From assembly GCF_900106055.1 (NCBI RefSeq), contig NZ_LT629792.1, positions 1,178,001 to 1,242,000 of the forward strand: 64,000 nt of DNA, given 5' to 3'. The notes under the pieces were generated by a model. That model was not told where the DNA came from. It searched no databases and saw only the letters and a list, made by a program, of their open reading frames with translations. This document shows positions 1 to 7,063 of this stretch, in pieces. How positions within the stretch are numbered: position 1 is the stretch's first letter; the number at the start of each line of letters is the position of its first letter. Made by a program: the position numbers and the translations under genes. The DNA is from Schaalia radingae (GTDB taxonomy: Bacteria; Actinomycetota; Actinomycetes; Actinomycetales; Actinomycetaceae).

Positions 1-25
1 GACTGGACGTAGAGGTGTTTATCTC

Positions 26-961
26 TTGAACACCGTGGTTGCGGGGGTTGATGTTGGCGGTACGTCCATCAAGTCATTCCTGGTGGACTCAGCTGGACAC
101 GTCACCGATGCTGTACACCTGGACACGCGTCCGGGCAACGTGGTCGAACAAGCGTGCCACGTCGCCCGGACCATCGTGGACAAGTGGCCAGAGGTCGCCG
201 GAATCGGTGTCATCACACCTGGTGTGGTGGACGAAGAGGCCGGCGTTATCAAGTATGCGTCTAACCTCGAACTGAAGAACGTGAACCTTGCCCAGCGCAT
301 GCAGGAAGCATGCTTACGGCCGGTGCGCCTCGGACATGACGGGCGGGCAGCAGGATTGGCTGAAGGTCTCCTGGGCGCTGGCCAGGGCGCACCCACCTTC
401 ATCATGGTTCCCATCGGCACCGGCATTTCGGCAGCCATTTGCCACGGTAACCGACCGTGGGCAGGTGATGCCTTCAGCGCCGGAGAAGTTGGCCACACGC
501 CGGTCATTCCGAATGGTGAAACATGCACGTGCGGACAGCGAGGCTGCACGGAGGTGTACGCATCAGCAAAAGCCATCGCGCGACGCTTCACGCAGAAGAC
601 CGGCAAAGAGGCAACAGCTCGCACGGTAGAGGATCTGCTGGGAATCGACCCCATTGCAGATGAGGTATGGGATACCGCCACTTACGCGCTGGCCCTGTGT
701 TTCGCGCACCTCACCTTCGCCCTCGACCCCACCCGCTTCGTTGTCGGCGGGGGCCTGTCCAACGCCGGTGAGACGTTGCTGGAACCGGTGCGCCGTCACC
801 TGCGTGACCTGATGGCGTGGCGAACACCTCCCGAAATTGTGACCGCCCGCCTGGGCGCAGAGGCAGGGAAGTGGGGAGCCGCGATCCTGGGTGCCCAGGC
901 TGCGAACCGGCAGATGTGGAACGACTGGAAGATCAATGACGGTTATCGAGCTATGTGTTGA
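26..961 (+). CDS. ROK-family sugar kinase
   Basis: Cytoplasmic ATP-dependent sugar kinase of the ROK family (glucokinase, N-acetylmannosamine kinase and relatives); the exact sugar cannot be read from the sequence. The 311-residue product has the N-terminal phosphate-binding loop DVGGTSIK (residues 9-16), the catalytic aspartate region GHDGRAAGLAE (Asp105; most ROK kinases have NDA here), and the ROK zinc site His157 plus Cys167, Cys169 and Cys174 (CTCGQRGC). The start is a TTG with a weak AGAGG about 10 bases upstream, so it is less certain than the frame. The 3' end overlaps cutC by 26 bases, which suggests coupled translation. A DNA-binding N-terminal domain is absent, so this is a kinase and not a NagC/Mlc-type repressor. 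Confidence 0.88.
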   Translation: MNTVVAGVDVGGTSIKSFLVDSAGHVTDAVHLDTRPGNVVEQACHVARTIVDKWPEVAGIGVITPGVVDEEAGVIKYASNLELKNVNLAQRMQEACLRPVRLGHDGRAAGLAEGLLGAGQGAPTFIMVPIGTGISAAICHGNRPWAGDAFSAGEVGHTPVIPNGETCTCGQRGCTEVYASAKAIARRFTQKTGKEATARTVEDLLGIDPIADEVWDTATYALALCFAHLTFALDPTRFVVGGGLSNAGETLLEPVRRHLRDLMAWRTPPEIVTARLGAEAGKWGAAILGAQAANRQMWNDWKINDGYRAMC

Positions 962-1631
962 AGACACTGAGGGAGTGCAGATTGCCTCACAGATGGGCAT
1001 CGACAGAGTCGAGCTGTGCGATGACCTGAGCTGCGGAGGCCTGACTCCTTCTGATCGAGTGGTGGACAGCGCGCTCAGCGTCGCACCGTCAGGCGGGATG
1101 CAGGTGCTGATCCGCCCCCGTCCCGGCACATTCGTGATGCCCTCCGGTGAGGAACGCGACATTGCCGAGGCGATGCGACGCCTGCGTGAACGCACCGACC
1201 ACACCGACATACCGGTGGGTTTCGTCGTCGGTGGACTGACCAGTGACCACGAGATCGATCAGGACGTGCTGTCACTGTGGCGCGACGCGGCCGGGGAGAG
1301 ACCACTGACTTTCCACCGTGCCTTCGACACCGTGCAGAATATGGACCGAAGCCTCGACCAGCTTATTCGTGCGGGATTCGATCGAGTGCTCACCACCGGC
1401 GGTGATGCGTCTGTGGTCAACATGGAGAATATTCGCCACCTGACAGACCGCGCAGCTGGAGAGATGATCATCCTCGTGTCGGGCGGTTTGCGCTCGCACA
1501 ATGTCGCCTCCGTGATCCACCGCACCGGAGCGACCGAAGTGCATATGCGTGCTCCGGCACAGCAGCCAGGACGCACCGATCCTGACGAGGCGCAGCGAAT
1601 CGTCGCTGTGGTTCGCGGGCAGAATTTGTAA
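936..1631 (+). CDS. cutC: CutC family protein
   Basis: TIM-barrel protein of the CutC family (231 residues). The family is named for copper homeostasis in E. coli, but its biochemical role is disputed. Family hallmarks are visible in order: RVELCDDLSCGGLTPS (residues 24-39), LIRPRPG (58-64), GFVVGGLTSDHEID, TFHRAFDTV, DRVLTTGGDAS and EVHMRAPA near the end. The ATG at 936 is chosen because the family starts directly with a beta strand (MTVIELCVE); an extension to 891 would add 15 residues that do not belong to the family. It overlaps the upstream ROK kinase by 26 bases, so a role in sugar metabolism is worth considering. Confidence 0.9.
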   Translation: MTVIELCVEDTEGVQIASQMGIDRVELCDDLSCGGLTPSDRVVDSALSVAPSGGMQVLIRPRPGTFVMPSGEERDIAEAMRRLRERTDHTDIPVGFVVGGLTSDHEIDQDVLSLWRDAAGERPLTFHRAFDTVQNMDRSLDQLIRAGFDRVLTTGGDASVVNMENIRHLTDRAAGEMIILVSGGLRSHNVASVIHRTGATEVHMRAPAQQPGRTDPDEAQRIVAVVRGQNL

Positions 1632-1634
1632 AAT
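1629..1634 (+). promoter_or_regulatory. -10 element (TAAAAT), leaderless-type
   Basis: TAAAAT ends six bases before the ATG at 1641. It overlaps the cutC stop codon. The spacing would place +1 on the start codon. Confidence 0.45.
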
Positions 1635-1640
1635 CACCTC

Positions 1641-1841
1641 ATGTTGTGGTTTTTCGTCGTCCTTTTTGGCGCCCTTGGCCTCCTGATGGTCATCCGCCCG
1701 CAGATCATCTGGAAGCTTCTGGTACGCGGCACGCAAGCATCGGAACAGCCCGCCCCCTCGCGAGCACTGATCTCTCAGCGCATCGCCGGGGTCGGGCTGA
1801 TTCTCGTGGCCGTTTACCTGGGCAGCACCCTGGTCGGGTGA
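1641..1841 (+). CDS. small two-helix membrane protein (DUF6199-like)
   Basis: A 66-residue hydrophobic protein with two predicted membrane helices (about residues 1-19 and 46-64) joined by a short polar loop containing PQIIWKLLVRG and PSRALISQRIAG. This layout resembles the small actinobacterial DUF6199 proteins, whose function is unknown. No Shine-Dalgarno sequence is visible; TAAAAT lies six bases before the ATG. It ends 4 bases before the convergent glucosidase gene. A purely chance frame is unlikely because both helices are well formed. Confidence 0.6.
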   Translation: MLWFFVVLFGALGLLMVIRPQIIWKLLVRGTQASEQPAPSRALISQRIAGVGLILVAVYLGSTLVG

Positions 1842-1845
1842 GCAC

Positions 1846-3552
1846 TTAAGCTGGGTGGATCACCCACCGGACTTCCCACGGGGCCAGAGCCGCGTACTCC
1901 CAGTCATCCCCGTTGTCGTGACGACGGTTCGACAAGATCACGTCGCCGTCGGGGACAGCGCAGGCAATGGAATGCGAGGACATATTCGCCACCGCATCGA
2001 GCACCTGGCCGCCCAACGTGCGCCGCACCCACCACATTGATGGATCATCTGGCTCGACCAGCTCGAAGTCACCCTCGACCAGAATCGGATACTCCTTGCG
2101 CAGCGCGATCATCGCGCGGTAGAACTCGAACGTGGAGCCTGCCTGGTCAACCTGTGCCTGCGCGTTGACCGTCTCATAATTCGGGTTCACCGGCAGCCAC
2201 GGTTCACCGGTCGTGAATCCGGCGTTCTCGGTCGCATCCCACTGCATCGGGGTGCGGGCATTGTCGCGGCTCATCTTCACGATCGCCGGCCACACTGCCT
2301 GAGGATCCTGGCCGTCGAGGGTGACTGACTGGCGCCACTGACCAATCGTTTCCACATCCTTGAACTGGTCGATACCGGACCACGGGTAGTTCGACATGCC
2401 GATCTCTTCGCCTTCGAACACGAACGGTGTGCCCGGGTGAGCGTGCAGCATCGCGCCCCATGCGGTGGCTGAATGGTAGCGGTGATTCTCCTCATCGCCA
2501 TAGCGCGACAGGGGACGCGGCTGATCGTGGTTCGACAGGTACAGGGAGTTCCAGCCCTTTCCAGCCAGTTCCTGCGACCAGCGCGCAAGGTTGCGCTTCA
2601 TGTCAGGCAAATGCAGATCGCGAATGTGGTACTTGTCCCCGTCAGCACTGTCCAGCCCCATGTGCTCGAACTGGAAGATCATATCCAACTCGCGGCGCGC
2701 CGGATCAGAGGTCAAAATCGCATCATGGGGTGTGGCACCCGGTGTCTCACCGACGGTGAAGAACACGCGGTCGGGATAGCGGTCGAACACCTCGCGGTGC
2801 ATTTGCTGGATGTACTCGTGGAAGTGCGGGCCGAATGCGGCCGATGTGATAGAGCCTTCGCCAGGCTGGTCGAATCCTTCAGGCTTGGAAATCAGGTTGA
2901 TGACGTCCATGCGGAAGCCGTCAATGCTTCGGTCAAGCCACCAGCGCATCATCTCGAAGATCGCCTGGCGCAGCTGAGGGTTGTCCCAGTTCAAATCCGG
3001 CTGCTCAGGCGCAAACAGGTGCAGGTAGTATTGCTGGGAGGCTTCGTGCCACGTCCATGACGAGCCGTTAAACGCCGCAGTCCAGTCGTTAGGCTCATCA
3101 CCGCGGCGCTGCCCTGCCGGCACCTCGTGGGGGGTTGCTCCCGGGCGCGGGTCGCGCCAGATGTACCAGTCGCGCTTGTCTGATGCGGGGTCGAGCGCCT
3201 CCTGGAACCAGGGGTGCCGGTTAGAGGTGTGATTAACTACAAGATCCATGATCAGGCGCATGTCGTGTGCGTGCAGCTGCGTGATCAGCTCATCAAGATC
3301 ATCGAGGGTACCGAACATCGGATCAACATCCTGATAATCCGCAATATCGTATCCCATGTCGGCCATAGGGGAGCGGTACAGGGGAGACAGCCACACGATG
3401 TCAACACCGAGTTTCTTCAGATACGGCACTCGCGAGGTAATGCCGGGAATGTCACCGATGCCGTCACCGTTGGAGTCTTGAAAAGACCGAGGATAGATCT
3501 GGTAAACAGTCGAGGACTTCCACCATTGGGGCTGATCAGCAGTATGTGTCAC
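1846..3552 (-). CDS. GH13 alpha-glucosidase (oligo-1,6-glucosidase type)
   Basis: Intracellular glycoside hydrolase family 13 enzyme (568 residues, no signal peptide) that would release glucose from short alpha-glucosides. The catalytic triad is visible: nucleophile Asp216 in GFRMDVIN, acid/base Glu269 in FTVGETPG, and Asp343 in SNHDQPR. The residue after the nucleophile is Val217; in the GH13 oligo-1,6-glucosidase/dextran glucosidase group a valine here goes with alpha-1,6 activity, while alanine or threonine goes with alpha-1,4, so isomaltose-type substrates are inferred. N-terminal WWKSSTVYQIYPRSF is typical of the group. The start is GTG with AAGGTGGA upstream. An imperfect palindrome at 3603-3620 may be its operator. 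Confidence 0.92.
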   Translation of the reverse strand: MTHTADQPQWWKSSTVYQIYPRSFQDSNGDGIGDIPGITSRVPYLKKLGVDIVWLSPLYRSPMADMGYDIADYQDVDPMFGTLDDLDELITQLHAHDMRLIMDLVVNHTSNRHPWFQEALDPASDKRDWYIWRDPRPGATPHEVPAGQRRGDEPNDWTAAFNGSSWTWHEASQQYYLHLFAPEQPDLNWDNPQLRQAIFEMMRWWLDRSIDGFRMDVINLISKPEGFDQPGEGSITSAAFGPHFHEYIQQMHREVFDRYPDRVFFTVGETPGATPHDAILTSDPARRELDMIFQFEHMGLDSADGDKYHIRDLHLPDMKRNLARWSQELAGKGWNSLYLSNHDQPRPLSRYGDEENHRYHSATAWGAMLHAHPGTPFVFEGEEIGMSNYPWSGIDQFKDVETIGQWRQSVTLDGQDPQAVWPAIVKMSRDNARTPMQWDATENAGFTTGEPWLPVNPNYETVNAQAQVDQAGSTFEFYRAMIALRKEYPILVEGDFELVEPDDPSMWWVRRTLGGQVLDAVANMSSHSIACAVPDGDVILSNRRHDNGDDWEYAALAPWEVRWVIHPA

Positions 3553-3602
3553 GGTAATCCACCTTCATCGAAGACAACTCTGGTCTTATGGCGCATGCAG
3601 GC

Positions 3603-3620
3603 ACTCATATAGATACGAGT
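3603..3620. promoter_or_regulatory. imperfect palindrome, candidate operator
   Basis: An 18-base imperfect palindrome, ACTCATATA/GATACGAGT, in which 7 of 9 positions are symmetric. It lies 51 bases upstream of the glucosidase start and about 60 bases upstream of uvrB. The size and symmetry fit a LacI-type sugar regulator site, but no regulator gene is adjacent. Confidence 0.35.
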
Positions 3621-3668
3621 CTAGGACACTTGCTCCATGGGCGGGAAGCGGTAGCAGTCTGCAGCGAC

Positions 3669-3674
3669 TACGGT
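3669..3674 (+). promoter_or_regulatory. -10 element (TACGGT), leaderless-type
   Basis: TACGGT ends seven bases before the ATG at 3682. It overlaps an alternative in-frame GTG at 3673, which argues against that GTG as the start. Confidence 0.4.
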
Positions 3675-3681
3675 GGGACGT

Positions 3682-5790
3682 ATGAGCGGGCAACGAATCT
3701 TATGCCAGGAACATCCTTTCGAAGTGATCGCGGAGTATTCCCCTTCAGGCGACCAGCCACACGCGATTCGTGAGCTTGCCGAACGCATCAACGGTGGGGA
3801 ACAACATGTCGTGCTGCTGGGCGCGACCGGCACCGGCAAGACGGCAACAGCCGCCTGGCTCATCGAACAGATTCAGCGTCCCGCCCTGATCATGGAGCCG
3901 AACAAGACGCTGGCCGCTCAGCTCACCGCCGAGTTCCGCGAATTCCTGCCCAGGAACGCGGTCGAATACTTCGTGTCGTACTACGACTACTACCAGCCTG
4001 AAGCATACGTGCCCCAGACAGACACCTATATAGAAAAAGACTCCTCCATTAATGACGAGGTTGAACGCCTGCGACATTCGGCAACCAACTCATTGCTGAC
4101 GCGTCGGGACACGGTTGTGGTCTCATCGGTGTCCTGCATTTACGGCCTGGGCACGCCTGAAGAATACGTGGCACGTATGGTGGATTTGCAGCGAGGAATG
4201 GTCATTGACCGCGACGATTTGCTGCGCGCCTTCGTGGATATGCAGTACGTGCGCAACGACATGTCATTCACCCGCGGCACGTTCCGTGTGCGCGGGGACA
4301 CCATCGAGATCATCCCGGTGTACGAGGAACTCGCCATCCGCATCGAAATGTTCGGTGATGAAATCGACCAGCTCGCCGTATTGCACCCGCTGACAGGTGA
4401 CGTAATACGTGACGTTGACCAGATCTACCTGTTTCCGGCCTCTCACTATGTCGCTGGCGAAGAGCGTATGAAGCGTGCGATCAAGTCGATTGAGGATGAA
4501 CTGGCCGAACGCCTCGAATGGTTCGAATCTCAGGGCAAACTTCTCGAAGCGCAGCGACTACGCATGCGCACAACCTATGATCTGGAAATGCTCAAGGAAG
4601 TCGGCACCTGCTCGGGTGTGGAGAACTATTCACGCCATATTGACGGTCGCGGCCCCGGCACGCCGCCGCACACTCTCCTGGATTATTTCCCGGACGATTT
4701 CCTGCTCATTATCGATGAATCTCACGTCACGGTTCCGCAGATCGGTGCCATGTTCGAGGGTGACATGTCGCGTAAACGCACCCTCGTCGATCATGGTTTC
4801 CGTCTTCCCTCGGCAATGGACAACCGGCCACTGAAGTGGGATGAATTTGGTGAGCGCATCGGGCAGACCATGTATCTGTCGGCCACACCCGGCCCCTACG
4901 AGCTCGAGCGTTGCGACGGAGTTGTTGAACAGATCATTCGCCCAACTGGCCTGGTCGATCCGAAGGTGATTGTGAAGCCTACCTCGGGACAGATTGATGA
5001 CCTGCTCGAAGAAGTCCGGGTGCGTGTGGAACGCAATGAACGCGTCCTCGTCACCACATTGACCAAAAAAATGGCAGAAGACCTCACCACGTATCTGGCC
5101 GAACGCTCCGTTCGCGTCGAATATCTGCACTCGGATGTCGACACGTTGCGCCGCGTGGAACTGTTGCGGGAACTGCGTCAGGGCAAGTTCGACGTCCTTG
5201 TCGGGATCAACCTGCTTCGAGAAGGCCTCGACCTGCCCGAAGTATCGCTCGTGTCCATTCTGGATGCGGACAAGGAAGGGTTCCTGCGCTCAACGCGTTC
5301 CCTCATTCAGACGATTGGCCGCGCAGCCCGTAACGTGTCGGGCGAGGTTCACATGTACGCCGACAACATCACCGATTCGATGCGTGCGGCGATTGAGGAA
5401 ACCGAAAGGCGCAGAGCCAAGCAGATTGCCTATAACGAAAAACATCACATTGATCCGACACCTCTGCGCAAGAAGATCGCTGACGTGACAGACATGCTCG
5501 CACGCGAGGACATTGACACGGAATCACTGCTGGAAGGTGGGTACCGTCAGGAACGCTCCGGCAAGCCCATCGGACATGCCCGAGCCAGCGACGACGTGTT
5601 GCGCCACGCCAGGGATACCCGTGAACGACTGGGACTTCAGGCTGAAGCTGAACTGGCGCAGCTCATTGACGACCTGTCAGCGCAGATGCATGCGGCGGCA
5701 GGCGATCTTCAGTTCGAGCTGGCCGCCCGGCTGCGTGACGAGGTGGCGGATCTCAAACGTGAGCTTCGACAGATGAAGGAAGCAAACTGA
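3682..5790 (+). CDS. uvrB: excinuclease ABC subunit B
   Basis: UvrB, the damage-verifying helicase-like subunit of UvrABC nucleotide excision repair. Visible elements from the chosen start (702 residues): [15 protein letters not shown], Walker A GATGTGKT (47-54), the beta-hairpin [12 protein letters not shown] (about 100-111) that inserts at the lesion, the Walker B region [10 protein letters not shown], helicase motif [11 protein letters not shown], and a C-terminal UVR motif (about 656-691) that contacts UvrC/UvrA. Two in-frame starts are close together, GTG 3673 and ATG 3682; neither has a convincing Shine-Dalgarno sequence. ATG 3682 is preferred because TACGGT lies seven bases before it. 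uvrA and uvrC are also in this window but in separate units. Confidence 0.96.
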   Translation: MSGQRILCQEHPFEVIAEYSPSGDQPHAIRELAERINGGEQHVVLLGATGTGKTATAAWLIEQIQRPALIMEPNKTLAAQLTAEFREFLPRNAVEYFVSYYDYYQPEAYVPQTDTYIEKDSSINDEVERLRHSATNSLLTRRDTVVVSSVSCIYGLGTPEEYVARMVDLQRGMVIDRDDLLRAFVDMQYVRNDMSFTRGTFRVRGDTIEIIPVYEELAIRIEMFGDEIDQLAVLHPLTGDVIRDVDQIYLFPASHYVAGEERMKRAIKSIEDELAERLEWFESQGKLLEAQRLRMRTTYDLEMLKEVGTCSGVENYSRHIDGRGPGTPPHTLLDYFPDDFLLIIDESHVTVPQIGAMFEGDMSRKRTLVDHGFRLPSAMDNRPLKWDEFGERIGQTMYLSATPGPYELERCDGVVEQIIRPTGLVDPKVIVKPTSGQIDDLLEEVRVRVERNERVLVTTLTKKMAEDLTTYLAERSVRVEYLHSDVDTLRRVELLRELRQGKFDVLVGINLLREGLDLPEVSLVSILDADKEGFLRSTRSLIQTIGRAARNVSGEVHMYADNITDSMRAAIEETERRRAKQIAYNEKHHIDPTPLRKKIADVTDMLAREDIDTESLLEGGYRQERSGKPIGHARASDDVLRHARDTRERLGLQAEAELAQLIDDLSAQMHAAAGDLQFELAARLRDEVADLKRELRQMKEAN

Positions 5791-5819
5791 TTCCGGGGCG
5801 TCTGAACGCGGTAGTATGA

Positions 5820-5932
5820 GATCCACGAGGGGAGTAATCCTTTAACCCGGTATCGTCATCTCGGGACGCTACGTGCGCGCAGCGAACCCGGTACCGAGGC
5901 CTGTCGCAGACAGGCGGACCAGACCTCGGCTG
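5820..5932 (+). promoter_or_regulatory. yybP-ykoY manganese riboswitch
   Basis: This leader matches the yybP-ykoY class, which senses Mn2+. The 5' signature GAGGGGAGTA (5827-5836) and the 3' AGACCTCGG (5921-5929) are both present, and CGAGG (5826-5830) pairs with CCTCG (5924-5928) as P1. Between them lie the CGTCATC segment, a helix around CGCTACG...GCAGCG and a clean hairpin, GCCTGTC-GCA-GACAGGC (about 5899-5915). A TAGTAT -10-like box sits just upstream at about 5812. It ends 27 bases before the GTG of the TerC-family gene, whose products in other bacteria handle manganese. The motif and the neighbour gene agree; a covariance-model score was not computed. Confidence 0.85.
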
Positions 5933-5959
5933 TATCACCCCGAACACGGAAGGTTTTAC

Positions 5960-7063
5960 GTGGACGTTCACGCGCTCGGCTGGGTCGGCCTAGGCCTCGT
6001 CGTCATTGTGCTTATTTCTATCGACATCATCGGTCATGTCCGTACACCGCACGCCCCCACCATGAAAGAGGCGGCATTGTGGACTGTGGGCTACGTTTCT
6101 CTCGCGATGCTATTCGGAATCGGGATCTGGGCGATTTATGGCGGCCAGTATGCCGGAGAGTTCTACGGCGGCTGGATCACCGAATGGTCCCTGTCGCTCG
6201 ACAACTTGTTCGTCTTTGTCATCATTATGAATTCGTTTAGAGTGCCGCGAGAATATCAGCAAAAAGCGCTGCTCAGCGGCATCATCATTGCGCTCGTCAT
6301 GCGCCTGATCTTCATCCTGATCGGTGCCGCACTGATTGAGCGCTTCTCCTGGGTCTTCTTTATCTTCGGTGCATGGCTGCTATGGACGGCATACTCTCAG
6401 GCACGCCAGGGGACCGGCGGAGACGAGGAAGAATCCGAACAGGGTGAAAACGGGTTCATCCGCCTCGTGCGCCGCATCGTTCCCGTCACCGACGGGTATT
6501 ACTCGGACCGGTTCCTCTATCGCCATGGCGGAAGGACTGCTGTGACACCGCTGCTGCTGGTGGTCCTCGCTCTGGGGTCAGCCGACCTCATGTTTGCGTT
6601 TGACTCCATTCCGGCAATCTTCGGCCTCACGAAAGAGCCGTACCTGGTCTTCGCGTGCAACGCCTTCGCCCTGCTGGGCCTGCGTCAGCTCTACTTCCTG
6701 ATCGACGGACTGCTTGATCGTCTCGTGTACCTTCACTACGGCCTGGCCGTCATTCTTGGCTTCATCGGCGTGAAGCTCATTTTGCACGCCCTGCATGAGA
6801 ACACGTTGCCGTTCATTAACGGTGGACAGGGCTTCGAAAGCGTCCCCGAGGTGGGCACACCGCTCTCACTGGCCGTCATCGCCGGAACGCTGATCATCAC
6901 GGTGATCGCCTCGATCCTCAAGTCACGCCACTCAAACGTCCTGCGGGCACCTCAGCCGATTAATCGCAGTGCCAAGGCCGAGCAGGATGCGGCACGCTCC
7001 TCGGTGCGTGAGGTCGCTGACTCCGACGAGCAGCATACTGAGCCGCGTCCGTCAGTGGACTGA
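5960..7063 (+). CDS. TerC-family membrane protein (metal exporter type)
   Basis: Multi-helix membrane protein of the TerC/Alx family, 367 residues. The family signatures with membrane-embedded acidic residues are present: EWSLSLDNLFVFV and SADLMFAFDSIPAIFGLT. A charged cytoplasmic loop (GDEEESEQGENG) and a polar C-terminal tail follow the family plan. TerC proteins are linked to Mn2+ export and to metalation of secreted enzymes in Bacillus; here the preceding yybP-ykoY riboswitch supports a manganese role. The start is GTG 5960 with GGAAGG seven bases upstream; the longer frame from 5873 begins inside the riboswitch and is rejected. Its stop shares one base with the start of the downstream P-type ATPase gene. 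Confidence 0.9.
   Translation: MDVHALGWVGLGLVVIVLISIDIIGHVRTPHAPTMKEAALWTVGYVSLAMLFGIGIWAIYGGQYAGEFYGGWITEWSLSLDNLFVFVIIMNSFRVPREYQQKALLSGIIIALVMRLIFILIGAALIERFSWVFFIFGAWLLWTAYSQARQGTGGDEEESEQGENGFIRLVRRIVPVTDGYYSDRFLYRHGGRTAVTPLLLVVLALGSADLMFAFDSIPAIFGLTKEPYLVFACNAFALLGLRQLYFLIDGLLDRLVYLHYGLAVILGFIGVKLILHALHENTLPFINGGQGFESVPEVGTPLSLAVIAGTLIITVIASILKSRHSNVLRAPQPINRSAKAEQDAARSSVREVADSDEQHTEPRPSVD

Noticed and set aside
5873..5959. N-terminal extension of the TerC protein starting at GTG 5873
   Set aside because: It lies inside the yybP-ykoY riboswitch and has no ribosome site; GTG 5960 has GGAAGG at good spacing.
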